A stretch of 64,000 nt of DNA from Margaritifera margaritifera. Taxonomy: Eukaryota; Mollusca; Bivalvia; Unionida; Margaritiferidae. The notes beneath the pieces were generated by a model, which ran no database searches, was not told the DNA's origin, and worked only from the letters and a program-made list of their open reading frames with translations. The DNA is taken from positions 889,501-953,500 of the forward strand of contig JAQPZY010001423.1 in NCBI GenBank assembly GCA_029931535.1, written 5' to 3'. Below, piece by piece: positions 11,671-23,452 of the stretch; within the stretch, counting starts at the first letter, position 1; each line of letters starts with the position of its first letter. Made by a program: the position numbers and the translations under genes.

Positions 11671-12363
11671 TTTGACATGAATTGAAGAAAAAAAATATAC
11701 AAGCTGCCCTTAAATATTCATCTTAAACCATCGAGAACAATACAAGAACAATTAAAAGACATCAAATCAAAATACTTACTCAAGTGTTTCTGCCAAGATC
11801 ATTTTTGGTCGGTCTCTCCGTTTTATCTTCCTGCCACGTCAGATCAGCCGAGTTTTAATCAAAGACTCATGAATTACCTTTGATCCTTTTATTACTTATA
11901 ACACCTCAAACAACATCCTGCATTTGGCCTTAAACTCTCCAAATTACAACAATAAGGTAATCAATTAGCCGCTTCTTTGTACACATGCTAACAATTGTAA
12001 TCCAACTATTCAACCACGCATCGTCGAACATTTCTGGTTCCCAGTAGACTGGCTATGGCTGGTTTATCTAATGTGTTGATAGAACGCGTAAAAAAAACGG
12101 GTTTAAAAAAAAAAAAAAAAATTTTCCTTGAAATTTTCGAAACCGGTAGATTTCGACTACTAAATGGTATGTGCGGTAGACGATCTTAAAAACTGTATTT
12201 TTGGCCTACCGCCAGTAGAATCACAGGTATGCACATTGGATGCTTGAACTGCACCATTTTCATTTCGGACCAACATCACACAGACCTGTTCTGAGAGACC
12301 ATTTGTCTTGAGTGACCACTTTTTGTTTGCAGAAGGGGTGGTCTATCAAGACAGGTTTTACTG

Positions 12364-13405
12364 TATCTGAGTTCAATTGACAAGCTAACTCTACATGGTT
12401 TTTGTTTTCAAGTGCTTTTTGATGTAAAACTCTCCATGACTGATTGTAAAGTTGATAAATAAGCATGGTGATATCCTAAATCATAAATCCATCATAATTT
12501 AACAATGCTCGTAAAGCAATGTCCTATGACAAGACCACATCCAATATTTCAATGAATTTATGTGGCTGGCCACCTTGGCTGATCATGGGAGGAAAACTCT
12601 CATTAAAGTTGGCTTTCACCTCCTTTACAGTCAAGCCCATACCACCTTTTCTATAACCTTTTTTATTTGAAAAAAGATAGGTGTGTGATCTCTCTCCCCC
12701 ATCCCCAGTTAAAATGGTAAAAAATGTGTAAGTGTGAATCCAACATATTTGCTCAAGTTCTATAAAATTTCAAATTATCATGCTGTTGATTATGTAATGT
12801 TACAAAGTGATGAATATAATTAGTCTGAAATCATCAATGGCTGTTTAAATGCAACATTCTGCACTTAAGCAAATTTGAAATTTTGGATAAAAATACAGTC
12901 CTGACCATGGACATTACACATTTCCCAGTGTATTCAATCATATTAAAATTTGTCTGATTGAGGGTACAAAATTCCCAGATTTTGCCAGACATTTAAAAAA
13001 AAAAAATTTCTTTTAAAACAAAAATATCAATTTTTCCCTAACCTGAAAAATGAAAATTCCAGAATTTTTCCTGATCCATGGGAACCCTGCATATGCCAGT
13101 TTTTATTGTCATCTTTGTAATGATAGGTATGCAGTTATACTAAGTATTGTTCAAAATAAGCTGCATCAGTAACAACAGTAAAAGTGTTTCAGGAAATATT
13201 ATGTCCTACCTGCCAAATCAAAGTGCCAAAAGGAAAGTTTATCTATAAAGGTTACTGCAAAATACTGTGAGGTTCCAGAAACAATCTCCATGTCTTGGTT
13301 GTTTTTGCACGTGGAGGAAAATAAGATTAAAGCTACATCAAATGAGCATTAATTAATTATTGTATTATTTAAACGTTCTTCTGCAATTGGTAAAGTAAAT
13401 CCACA
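12364..13405. other. intron, nothing recognised
   Basis: AT-rich sequence with short homopolymers. No exon, element end or clear tandem repeat is visible. Confidence 0.5.
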
Positions 13406-13650
13406 TGCAAGGTTCTGTGAAGATTTGTTGAAAATCCATGTGAATTTGTAACAATATCTATACAAATTGATCCCATTGGAGGGGAAAAAGTATACATGTG
13501 AATTTGTTACAGTATCTTATACAAATTTACCCCCCCCCCCCCCCCTGAGGGGCAACAAGAATCCGCGTAAATCTGTTACAATATCTATACAAATTGATCC
13601 AACTGGAGGGGGAATAAGAAATTCACACGAATTTGTTACAATATATATAT
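13406..13650. repeat. short tandem repeat, units about 75 bp, with a C17 run
   Basis: AATTTGTTACAATATCTATACAAATTGATCC recurs about four times with small changes (only the shared phrase GTTACAATATCTATACAAAT is strict). One unit carries a run of 17 C at 13530-13546. The last unit ends in (TA)n. Confidence 0.75.
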
Positions 13651-14790
13651 ATCAGGGGTCACGCTACCAGGCAAAGTGGGCAACTAAGTCGCCAAAAAAA
13701 TGTCAACTTCGTCTTCTACCAATAGGAAAGCGAAAACAACTTCGCCCTGCGATTTTTTTGACGTAAGTTGAATGACCATAGTTTATAGCTTTTGAAATGC
13801 TTCCTTGACCCATATGAATAACTCTGTGTGGTAAGCACCAAGCGAAATGTATTCATGCAGGCACTGACATCAATTGTGCCAACAAAAACAAACATTCGCG
13901 GGCATGTTTTAATAGTTGACTGACCATTAACTCCTTACCCTGCAAGTTATCATTTGTTATCACTGTCCGATTTCCCCATGTTATCATTTGATGATAAAAA
14001 CACACCAACTTGTGTTTCAAAACTTGAAAGATCAATATGTAAACAATAATTTGTTTAAGAATAGAATTGGTGAAAGCACTTTCTAAATACATTTATTGCA
14101 TATTTTAACTGCCATTCTTGCATTGTTATCTTTGTAAAAATCAGTCTGAAACCATAAGTGAACATGTCAAGAGATAATAATGGCAGACATCGCGGTGTCT
14201 AGGAAGTACCTCTTTGTTAGACTGCCTGTGTTTGTAATTCACAGGGCACACAAATTAAGGAAAATATACAATTCATAGAAAGCAAAGTCTAAATGTTATG
14301 TGACAGAAGACTTAACCTAAATATAATTTTTTTTTCTTAGATCAGAAGCATATGAGATAATGCTTTGTTATGAAATTTGAAAAATGCTAAGGTCAAGGTT
14401 GTCTTCTTACATCACTCATTTTTTGTGCAAAATACGAAAAGGGCAGTGAAACAAATAATATCTAACCAATGCACAACATTATTACGAGTACGTAGACAAA
14501 TATTAAAGCATAAATTTACAATCCTATCCTTGGATTGTTGTACCAAAGCTACAAAGTATGAGTGGTAATATTAAGAAAATCCGTTTCAAAAAATAGATGC
14601 ACCCACATGGCATGTGTGGTGCCATATTTGTTCTTTGTTGTGCGCCAATTCAGATGAAAGAAGAATCAAGTTCATTCACATAACCACATTAATGCTTCAG
14701 TTCATCGTCAATGAATAGCTGCTTTCGTGTTTTATCAGAAATAATGAAATTAAAAATCAAAGTTTTGATGTTATTAAATGGTCGGTCCCT
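13651..14790. other. intron, nothing firmly recognised
   Basis: CAGGGGTCACGCTACC at about 13654 looks like a transposon end, but I find no inverted partner. No coding exon is visible. Confidence 0.45.
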
Positions 14791-14794
14791 TACT

Positions 14795-15360
14795 TAAGGT
14801 TTATGTGCCCTTGGTCTCTACACCATGTATTTTGGCCATATGACTTCACATTAAGCACATTAGAAACAATATATTGCAATCAACTGTAATTAATAGAAAT
14901 ACCCAGATTACATCACTGCAATTAAAAATGAATATAAATTGCTAATCAACTGCCACTAGAACAAGAATTGTGATTTTTACACTTTTCAAAACTTCACCAA
15001 AAACTGACAGTCCAAAAGTTCAGGTTACTCATCCGTAACGTCAGTGACCATTGTGGTCTGAATAGAGGAACACAATGATGCAAAGACACCTGTGCATGTG
15101 GTCTCATGTACATGTAATAGGGGTTGTTTCAAACAAGCTGGGAAATGTTTTCTAGTAACATTTTCTAGTGAAGTTTTAGAAAGTAAAAAAATATGTGAAA
15201 ATATAAATATACTGTTTAAGTGGCAGTTGATTAAGTATTTGTACCTATTTCTAATTATAATACTGTAATCTTTTTACTCCTGTCAGATAAAATTAATTAC
15301 AATGTATAGTTTCTGCTGTGCTCTTTTGATGTCATAAGGTCAAAATACATTGCATAACAT
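14795..15360. mobile_element. MITE-like inverted-repeat element
   Basis: About 60 bp at 14821-14878 (GTATTTTGGCCATATGACTT and nearby) is inverted at 15297-15355 (TGATGTCATAAGGTCAAAAT and nearby). A related end in the same orientation as the right arm is at 47563-47670. The target duplication is not clear. No transposase is visible. Confidence 0.55.
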
Positions 15361-15612
15361 CTGTCAAACATAACACATTTTCATGTATGAATAATCTGCA
15401 TATATATATATATACATATATTTATTTATTGTGTTTCTTGCATTGCTCACACTTTTCCTTGTACAGCTCTCACTTCTCCCTATTCTGTCCAAAAGGAGAA
15501 GGCACTTCTCCCTACACACAGAGACACACACACACATTGAATTGCTCCCATTAGAGGGACAACAAGAAAGTATATCAAGATCATGCATATTTCAGGTATC
15601 TCAAAGATACAA

Positions 15613-16200
15613 AAGGCCATAAAATAATGATAGATGAATGACACATTGCAGATGCAGGGCTATATCAGAACTTAAAATAATGATAGATAAATGACACATT
15701 GCAGATGCAGGGATATATCAGAACTTAAAATAATGATAGATGAATGACACATTGCAGATGCAGGGTTATATCAGAACTTAAAATAATGATAGATAAATGA
15801 CACATTGCAGATGCAGGGATATATCAGAAAATAAAATAATGATAGATGAATGACACATTGCAGATGCAGGGCTATATCAGAACTTAAAATAATGATAGAT
15901 AAATGACACATTGCAGATGCAGGGATATATCAGAAAATAAAATAATGATAGATGAATGACACATTGCAGATGCAGGGATATATCAGAAAATAAAATAATG
16001 ATAGATGAATAACACATTGCAGATGCAGGGCTATATCAAAAAATAAAATAATGATAGATGAATGACACATTGCAGATGCAGGGCTATATCAGAAAATAAA
16101 ATAATGATAGATGAATGACACATTGCAGATGCAGGGCTATATCAGAAAATAAAATAATGATAGATAAATGACACATTGCAGATGCAGAGCTATATCAGAA
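15613..16200. repeat. 53-bp minisatellite, about 11 units
   Basis: The unit holds AATAATGATAGATGAATGAC, then ACATTGCAGATGCAGGG and CTATATCAGAA. Copies begin every 53 bp (GCAGATGCAGG at 15648, 15701, 15754 and so on). Units are very similar, so expansion is recent. The array ends 73 bp from exon j. Confidence 0.95.
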
Positions 16201-16272
16201 GCTCACATGGGTTGATGGCAAAGTGAACCCAAAGGTAAGAAATCCAGCTGCAGGCAAGGGTAAGTAACTCAC

Positions 16273-16483
16273 CTGTATCATTTGATTAACCTCCTCATTA
16301 CCAGCATTGCAGAACCACAATGAGGTCAGTCTGAAGATTCTCAAGTTGTGCTGATCTCCACAGCCCAAACATTTTATGTAGTTCTCTACTGCCTTCAGGA
16401 GAAACTGAGTTCTGTCCTCCAACATGGCTTTCAGTTCCGCTTGGTCAATCTCAATTTGCTTCTCCAAGGTTCTCAAGTAGCGA
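16273..16483 (-). CDS. ATM: ATM exon j (FAT domain)
   Basis: 211 nt: one base completing a codon from exon i, then 70 codons, ending in phase 0. The acceptor reads CTCAATTTTCAG and the donor ATACAG|GTGAGT. The product includes EIDQAELKAMLEDRTQFLLK, then AVENYIKCL and LRIFRLTSLWFCNAG. This matches the ATM segment with FLCKAVENYINCL and FRLCSLWLEN in vertebrates. Two hairpins lie 70-220 nt upstream of the acceptor and a minisatellite lies just beyond the donor. Confidence 0.97.
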
Positions 16484-16554
16484 CTGAAAATTGAGACTGT
16501 ATCAAATGAATTTAATTTACCGTGTATACATGCATATAAGTAGGGTGCAACTGC

Positions 16555-16617
16555 AAACTGCATAGACCCAGATCTGCCACTGCATAATGTGCTGGCAGAT
16601 CTGGATCTATGCAGTTT
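16555..16617 (-). other. hairpin 1 upstream of ATM exon j
   Basis: Arms 16555-16579 (AAACTGCATAGACCCAGATC and on) and 16593-16617 form a 25-bp stem with a 13-nt loop. The only mismatch becomes a G-U wobble when read on the minus strand, the sense strand of ATM. A related hairpin follows directly (16639-16701). It may be microRNA-like, a tiny foldback element or a splicing structure. Function unknown. Confidence 0.7.
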
Positions 16618-16638
16618 GTTACGAGTAATCAGTAGAAC

Positions 16639-16701
16639 AAACAATACAGACCCTGATCTGCTGTTGCTTTATGTGCTGGCAGATCAGGGTCTATGTTGTT
16701 T
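16639..16701 (-). other. hairpin 2, paralogue of hairpin 1
   Basis: Arms 16639-16661 and 16677-16701 pair over about 22 bp around CCCTGATCTGC / GGCAGATCAGGG. Relative to hairpin 1, the pair in the CC-A-GATC / GATC-T-GG context has switched to T and A, a compensatory change. The loop end TTTATGTGC resembles loop 1 (ATAATGTGC). Confidence 0.7.
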
Positions 16702-17490
16702 GTAGTTGGACCAAACTTATGAGTAAATATTGTATAGGTTAAGACAGTCAATAAGAATTTTATGGGACAACATATCTGGCCTGCAAACTACGTTATTATA
16801 TATCCTACTTTTACATGACTTTCCAAAACTTCAACAAAAATTTCTGCAATGACACAGCAGCCATTGGAAAAGTGATACATATGCTTTGCTTTCTGTTAAT
16901 GTAGGCAAGATAAAGAAAGACTGATAAAGATGTAAAATGAAGCAAGGTGTGTACGTACTTGCAAATATAAAATCCCTTGCCAACGGTGTAGTTTCTTTAT
17001 TTATTAGCAAACTGGTAATTTTATGATTGATGCCAGGGCAATGGGAGTGAAGTATCTTGCATACTGAACAATGTTATAATGCAACTCCACTGTATTCAGG
17101 CCAGGACTTCATTTACTGGGGTTAATATGGCTTGTTGGCAGTAGAAAAAGGTAGTCCTTTTCTTATCCTTGAGGCAAAACTTAACAGGAATTTTACAACA
17201 GATGAAACAGTAATTACTGAATGAGATCAATATATACTGAAGCTCTGCACTTTCTACTGCATCAAATTAACAAACTAAATAATATTCAGACTCAACTGTC
17301 TTTAAGTTAAATCAAATAATAACTTGAAAAGGGGTTTCTATTTCAATAAACAAATACCTGTTTTCAATGTTGCAATTTTAAATAATCTCCATGTGCACTA
17401 GCTCTACAATTCAACATTTTTTATTTTAACCTGAAAAAAAAATCGGCTTGTGTACAGTGATAGAACTTTGTTGACCTAGTACTAAAGCAC
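16702..17490. other. intron, nothing recognised
   Basis: AT-rich intron sequence between the hairpins and the next hAT-like copy. Confidence 0.5.
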
Positions 17491-18962
17491 TATACCTGTC
17501 ATGTCATGGTGTGTCACAGCAAAAACATGATTTTTTGACTCCCAAACCCCTGATACGTATCATCTTTATAACAACACAATTTCTGAAAATTCCAATTAAA
17601 AAAGATAGGGAAACCTTTTTCAACATAGTGATATATGCCCATAACCTGTGGTCTGTATAAACATTAAACAGTCATGATTCACATAGCCTCATGCTTAATG
17701 CTCATGGAATACTATCACACCTGGGCAGATTGTACAGTTAACTGTCACAGATGTGATTAAAATTTAAAGGCTTTAAGAACCACCATTCCAAAGACTACTT
17801 AATTCATTGACAATAGCTAGGGTGATATGTGTCTCCAGTCCCTTGAGCATTGCTGTGGGAGAGCCCATTTGCCTAATTTGCATAGGTAAAGTACATGAAG
17901 TGGAACAATCCAATTCATTGGAAGTTAGGTAAATGAGAGATGTGTGTTGAAGAAACAATAATTATTACACTTCAATACCATGCACAAGACTGTTTAAGTC
18001 ATCTTTGTAGACAATTATTGGCTTGCTCATGATCAGCAACAAAGTTTCTTTAAAGTCAGATTTTACTCCAGACATGTAATTATGACAAGCAAAGTGTTAT
18101 TATTTTGGTAGTTCGAATGGTTTTTGAAGGCACTATGGTGAAACGTAGCTGTCAAGTACCATCAGGAATGATAAGATGTGATATGAAAACTAGTGTGGCC
18201 ATTGCTTGTTTGACACTCCCTGCTAAGATGTGACATTCCCTCATAGCTGTGTAGATTGATTCAGGAACAAAAATTAAACACTATCTACCGGGTATGTCAA
18301 GTACCTGTGCAATGTAGATGCAGAAAGATCATTTTCAATGCTCAGAAAAATTCAACAAGATCTTCAGGGAACTTTTAACAACAGTACCATCCTATCTCTA
18401 CTGAGTGTAAAGATGAATGCTAATGAAATTTGTATCACCTTCAAACCCTCCAATGAACTATTGAGAGCAGCAAAGTCTGCATCTACAAGTTAATGCTGTA
18501 CTCCACTGTCCAACCATATGGTGACAATAACGAGTAATTCATGACTAAATTATCAATGATTTAAAGTGGATACTAACTGAATTCTGATTTTATTTCATAA
18601 TGTTCCATGAACACATTTCTAGTTTGATATAATGTCTGTGTGTTTGTGATTGTGTGTGCATGTCCTTGTGTATGTGTCTGAATGGTGGCGATACATAAAA
18701 ACGCTATGTCTACCAACTTTTTTTGCTTTGAAGTGCATTTTAATTCTTTAAAGAAAACTGGTATTTTATTTTCTTTAATTCAAATTTGAACTTCAAGTCA
18801 TTTTCTAATAGCTTAATATATGAGTAAAGAACTTATTCTCAATTGTATAACATATTGGTAGTTTACTTTGGAGATGCACACTAGCCCTCCTTGTGACCAC
18901 TAAACCTACATCTTGAGTTTCCAAAAAAAATCCCAGCACTGTTTGAAAGGTTGGCAGGTACA
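17491..18962 (+). mobile_element. hAT-like element, copy 3
   Basis: The left end TATACCTGTCATGTCATGG and right end GGTTGGCAGGTACA are diverged forms of the family terminus. The flanks AAGCAC and AGGCAT match at four of six positions, fitting an old 6-bp duplication. The interior matches copies 1 and 4, including TTTTTTGACTCCCAAACCCC near the left end. Confidence 0.75.
18305..18493 (+). pseudogene. hAT transposase C-terminal fragment in copy 3
   Basis: A 62-codon stretch ending in TAA reads CNVDAERSFSMLRKIQQDLQ, then NNSTILSLLSVKMNANEIC and LLRAAKSAS. It is the hAT dimerisation motif with Val in place of the usual Ala in NADxER. The rest of the transposase is missing. It parallels 4574-4717 in copy 1. 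Confidence 0.82.
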
Positions 18963-19496
18963 AGGCATTTGTGCATCCATTGGCTGTGCACTCCAAATAT
19001 GATGTTGCAATGTTCTGTAATTCCATGCATTTTTTGTTGACGACACATGCCTCCAGTAGAGGTCTAGTGTGCAAGATAAATACCTCATTTTCTCCATTGT
19101 TGTAAAGGGAGAGGAAATGGATTCATGTTAGAACTAGAATTAGGTCAATGACACATCACTGTATATCCCTGTGATTTCCAAGCTATGCCACCAGAGGTAA
19201 GGCCTGATACCGAGGTCAGTGTTGCAACATTGCACATGTATATTTGTCTTTTTGTGTCTAGCAAGTGTATAATGTATATGGTTACAAGGTGGGGATCTTG
19301 ATAGTTTGTATGCTATGACCCAGGGGAAAGTCCCTTACCTCAGTGGCATGGCCCATAGGTGAGTAGTAGAATGCAGATTAGTGATGTATTGTTTGAAATT
19401 AATCTACCCATCAGTCAAAAACACATACAACATCGCTTTTTTAAAAGGCTGACTTGTTTAAATTTATACAATGTTTCTTGTACAGTCATCTGGTGG
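18963..19496. other. intron between two hAT-like copies
   Basis: No exon or repeat recognised. Confidence 0.5.
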
Positions 19497-21195
19497 CATA
19501 TATGCCATAACACAACGTGTCATGTGAAAAACAAAATTTTTGACTCCCAAACCCCCCGACAGGGTTGTGTTTAGAAAAACACGATTTTCAGCAATCTTAG
19601 CGAAAAAATAAATAAATAAATAAATAAAAATGAACATTTCTTGAGCACAATGATATATGCCCGTAATTTGTGGTATGTATAAACAGTAAACAGTCTTGCT
19701 CAGAGCTCATGTAAAACTATCCTCTGGGAAGTTTATACAGCTGGTTTAGAGACAATTAAAAGGTAAGGCGGTCATAGATAAACAGATACATTTCAGAGAT
19801 TTATTGAATAGGCTCATAATAGCTAGGGTGATGTGTCGTGTCAAATCATTTTAGCACTGCTAAGGGAGAGCCCATTAGGCTAGTTTGCATAGTAAAAGTA
19901 CACAAGTGGAACAACCTAATTTGTCTGAAGTTAAGTCGAACAGATGCATGCTGAAAAACAAATGTTATTACACATCACTGACTGCATTGAATGGGAATGT
20001 TGAAGCCATCTTTATTAAAGCTTGTGATCAGCGGCAACGTTTCTTTGAAGTCGAATTTGTACTCCATATATAAAATTCAAAACATGATTATTTCAGTAGG
20101 TTGAACAACAGCACCATTCAATCTCTAATGCAGTGTTGCACCTATGATCTAAAGGTCAGGGGACACTGTGGCCCGCACCCTCCAGATTTGGAGGACACAC
20201 AACATTTTAAAGGGACAACGGAAAATTGTAGTACATAATTCACCAGAAGTGCTAAAAAATGAGATAACCTTATTTGCTTTGACAGTTTTGCCACCTTAAC
20301 TTTCTCATATTTTCCTTGGACATTTACATGATTGCATGTGATCAAGTAACTCCTGAAAACATCAACACGTTTGAATATCTGGTTAACCTGAAATGAACTG
20401 CACCATGGAATTTTAATAATTAAAAAGTATTAAATCATTAATCAAATGACAATTTGTGTATTTGCATAAATTAGTACCTTATTTGATTAATTCAGCCCAA
20501 GAATAAATTAAATCTTCACTGCCGTAGGTGTGACTTTAACCTCGAAAATACGTTACAATAGAGGCGGTCAAAGACTTGAGCAACTCGGCCGACTACCACA
20601 AACCTTGAACGTTTTCATTGCCAGATTCATTGTTTTGAAATGGATATTCATTGCTATCTTACAGGTTGTATCACTTTTGGCGACTTTGGCCATTACTTGT
20701 GCCAACATAGACGTGGATGCACATTTGAGAAGGAAAAGTGTAGGCATATTTGTGAACACAAATGACACTTGTATTATTGTCAAACCAACTACTGAACTAT
20801 TGAAAGCAGCAAAGACTGCATGTAATTAAAACTACATTCCACTGTCCAATGGATTTTAAAGACAGTAACTTGGTGTATTTTAGTATTTAATGTCTGTGAG
20901 GTTGTGACCTTGTTTGTAGTGATGTTATCTGACAATGCTAAGTCTACCATTTTTGTTTGTTTGTAAGTATATTAAATGCTTCAGAGAAAACAGATGGTAT
21001 TTTCTTTTTTTCAGATTTGAATTTCCAGTCATTTGATATATGCTGATTTGAAAAGATAGCTTATTCTCATTTGGATGACGTCACTTTTTTTTTGGGGGGG
21101 GGTGTGTGTCACGCACACTGACCCCCTTTGGGACCTCAAAACACTTTTTGAGTCTCAAAAACCCCCCAACACTGTCTGGGAATATGGCAAGTATG
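19497..21195 (+). mobile_element. hAT-like element, copy 4, with perfect 6-bp target duplication TGGTGG
   Basis: The ends are CATATATGCCATA and, inverted, CATACTTGCCATA. TGGTGG flanks both sides (19491-19496 and 21196-21201). Coding remnants are LNNSTIQSLM near 20101-20132 and NDTCIIVKPTTELLKAAKTA at 20760-20825, the two halves of the C-terminal region. About 620 bp of foreign sequence (about 20133-20755) separates them. I do not recognise that insert. Confidence 0.83.
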
Positions 21196-22640
21196 TGGTG
21201 GTCATGTTGCCATGGAAATCTGGTAAAATGAAACTCTCCTCATCTCTATACTTTCCTTTCCTTTAATTTATATTTCAACATAGTTTTAACTATGTAGTTA
21301 TAGGTTTTGGTCTTGATAGTTTCCAATTTATGACCCAGGGGTAAGTCCCCAATCTTAGGGGCATGACCCATAGAAGAGTTGTAGAATGGAGATTAGTGAC
21401 ATAGTTTTTTCAGTTTAACCAACCCACTAGTCACACACCTACAAAAGGGCTCTTTTTAAACGTTGACCATTTGCTAAGTTTTGTACTGTCTCATTTGCTT
21501 AAGCAGACAGAAGACATAAGATGTCAACCTGTTCTTCTGTCATTTCTGGGCTTACAGTGTTTCGATGTCATCAAATCTCATTTTTGTAGCTAGGTTAAAG
21601 ATTCCATAGATACCATGCATGTCTTTTATTATTTAAAGAATGAACACAGCCAAAGCATTGTAAATGCTTCATATTCTAGTCTATGTCAGCATACTGCTCA
21701 AATGAATTCCTTGCTTGTCCATATCTAATCAAATGTGCTTGTTGCATGTATCTATGTCTATAACAAGATCTCAAAGACAAGCTTCATCCCAACATTTGTC
21801 AATTGTTGCACTGTTACAGGACAAAGAATGCAAGCCATGCAAGTGAATGATGTGATTTCTATATTCTTTTGGGAGGTAGCATTTTACCTACTGTGCAACT
21901 GTATGAAGTTGTCTATGGTTTCAATTGGATCCTAGTTTACTGGTAATATCTTAGCAATTTGTATGACTTTATATACTGTCATCATATCACTTTGTATACC
22001 TAACACCTGTGTATGTATTTCTGAAATGTGAAAGCAAGCTTTTAAAACCCATTCTAAATGGAAGGACTGAGGTATCTGTGAAAGTCAAATTCCTGTACAG
22101 ACAAAGGCTTCTGTGATTTTATGATAAGGAATGCCAGAGAGATGTTACATACACAACTATGGAAGCTTTTTTGCAAGATGTAATCCTGCTAATTGCATTA
22201 TGTAAATGAGGTGGTTCTGGATGAACTTAGAATTATTAAAGGAAAGACCTTACTGCAATTATATTTTTGTCTGTGGTTGATATCTAGTCAGTGATGTTGA
22301 AAAATGGTCCCTATCATTGAACAAAATTAGCCTATTCTATCAATAAAATTTGGTATTAACATTAATAGTCATCCCCTTCTGTATTAAATTACCCATTATG
22401 TCCCATGGCCACTACCTCAGAAGGGGCATATCTTTGTTGATCATAGCTGATACATAATCAGTGTCCATGTAGAGTCCTATCAAATGTTTAGATCTATATT
22501 CGTGATACAGGTGTACAGCCTGTTTAATATCTACTTTGAGTCACTACTTGTACTAATAAACAATGGTTTCTGTCATACACATGCATCTTCTTTGGATTTC
22601 TTTGTTTGCCTGTTTGACAGTTACCATTAACTGTCTCAAA
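21196..22640. other. intron, nothing recognised
   Basis: 1.4 kb of AT-rich sequence without exons, element ends or arrays that I can support. Confidence 0.5.
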
Positions 22641-22642
22641 TG

Positions 22643-22870
22643 TACTTTCATAAAGCAACCAAAGTGACTGAACTGGGATATGCTTTCATAAAGCAACCAA
22701 AGTGACTGAACTGGGATATGCTTTCATAAAGCAACCAAAGTGACCCAACTGGGATGTGCTTTCATAAAGCAACCTACGTGACTGAATTGGGATGTGCTTT
22801 CATAAAACAACCAAAGTGACTGAATTGGGATGTGCTTTCATAAAGCAACGAAAGTGGCTGAACTGGGATA
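22643..22870. repeat. 38-bp tandem repeat, 6 units
   Basis: The unit holds GCTTTCATAAAGCAACCAAA, then GTGACTGAACTGGGAT. Starts at 22645, 22683 and 22721 give a 38-bp period. Confidence 0.95.
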
Positions 22871-22894
22871 AAACCCTTGTCATGATCTGAACAA

Positions 22895-22990
22895 AACTCC
22901 TGCTGCTGTTGTGTAATAACAATCAGAACTGATCAGCAAAATATTTCTGCTGTCATTGTGTAATCAGAATCAGAACTGATCAGCAAAATT
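22895..22990. repeat. two-copy tandem repeat
   Basis: Two copies of about 46 bp share TGCTGTTGTGTAATAACAATC-like sequence and CAGAACTGATCAGCAAAAT. Confidence 0.85.
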
Positions 22991-23452
22991 TCTGAAACTG
23001 AAACCACATAATTCAATAAAAGTCAGTGAAGTATGAAATATAGGTCACTGTGATCTACATTTGTGGTGAGGCTGTAGCACTTATCAAGATGCATCCCCTC
23101 ACCAAGTTTCATGATTCCATGCATAACAGTATTTATACAGTGTGCAAAAAACCAAAGTGCAAAAACTTTACCAAGAATGTACAACTAATATATATGTATG
23201 TACCAATCTAGCCCCATTCCCTGAAGGTAGGTGCTATGACACCCACTCCAAACTGTTGCTTAGGACCTTGGAAGCTGTTTGTAAAGGTGAGCTGATAATA
23301 CATCCACACCATTAAGCCCTGTCCACAGGAGTCATATCAAAATTGTTAAATTGTTCTTCACTACTACAGACTACCCCCAATCATATTCAAAAGTTTTAAA
23401 TCTGCATCTTAAACATCATATAAGGAGATGTACTACATTACTGAAGGACAGC
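22991..23452. other. intron, nothing recognised
   Basis: No coding or repeat signal that I can support. Confidence 0.5.

Larger units (their letters stand above)
10492..12231 (-). mobile_element. hAT-like element, copy 2, with perfect 6-bp target duplication
   Basis: Termini are CATACCTGTGA and its inverse TCACAGGTATG. The flanks are CACATT (10486-10491) and CACATT (12232-12237), and joining them restores a 144-bp array unit. Subterminal sequence is rich in CAGTAGATT and CGGTAGA-like phrases. The element holds three minus-strand pieces of a hAT transposase. hAT elements normally make 8-bp duplications, so six is unusual. Confidence 0.85.
9318..12280. repeat. head-plus-array element, 144-bp units, copy 2 (split)
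   Basis: The head (AAAGTCCCTCGAAACGACTG and AAGAATTTCCAGCATTTCA) is followed by about eight units up to 10491. The array resumes at 12232 (CACATTGGATGCTTGAACTG, then ACCATTTTCATTT) after the inserted hAT-like element. It is nested in the pogo-type element around it. Confidence 0.8.
8319..12363. mobile_element. pogo/Tigger-type element (CAGTAAAACCTGTC family), interrupted copy
   Basis: The left end near 8319 (TTCATTAAAACCTCTCTTAA, then TGAGCGACCACCTGTCAT) and the interior to about 9290 match the complete copy at 48730-50092. The right end at 12283-12363 reads GACAGGTTTTACTG followed by TA. Between them lies a 144-bp array element, itself interrupted by a hAT-like element. The order of insertion is therefore this element first, the array element second, the hAT-like element third. 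The left terminus is degraded, so its exact base is approximate. Confidence 0.7.

Noticed and set aside
13651..13670. CAGGGGTCACGCTACC as a transposon end
   Set aside because: No inverted partner or flanking duplication was found in the window.
15613..16483. 53-bp array derived from exon j
   Set aside because: Only a 9-bp match (CATTGCAGA) is shared, which can be chance, unlike the longer match seen for exon g.
20133..20755. A defined transposon inside hAT-like copy 4
   Set aside because: The insert clearly separates two parts of the coding remnant, but I could not find matching ends or a duplication, so no class is claimed.
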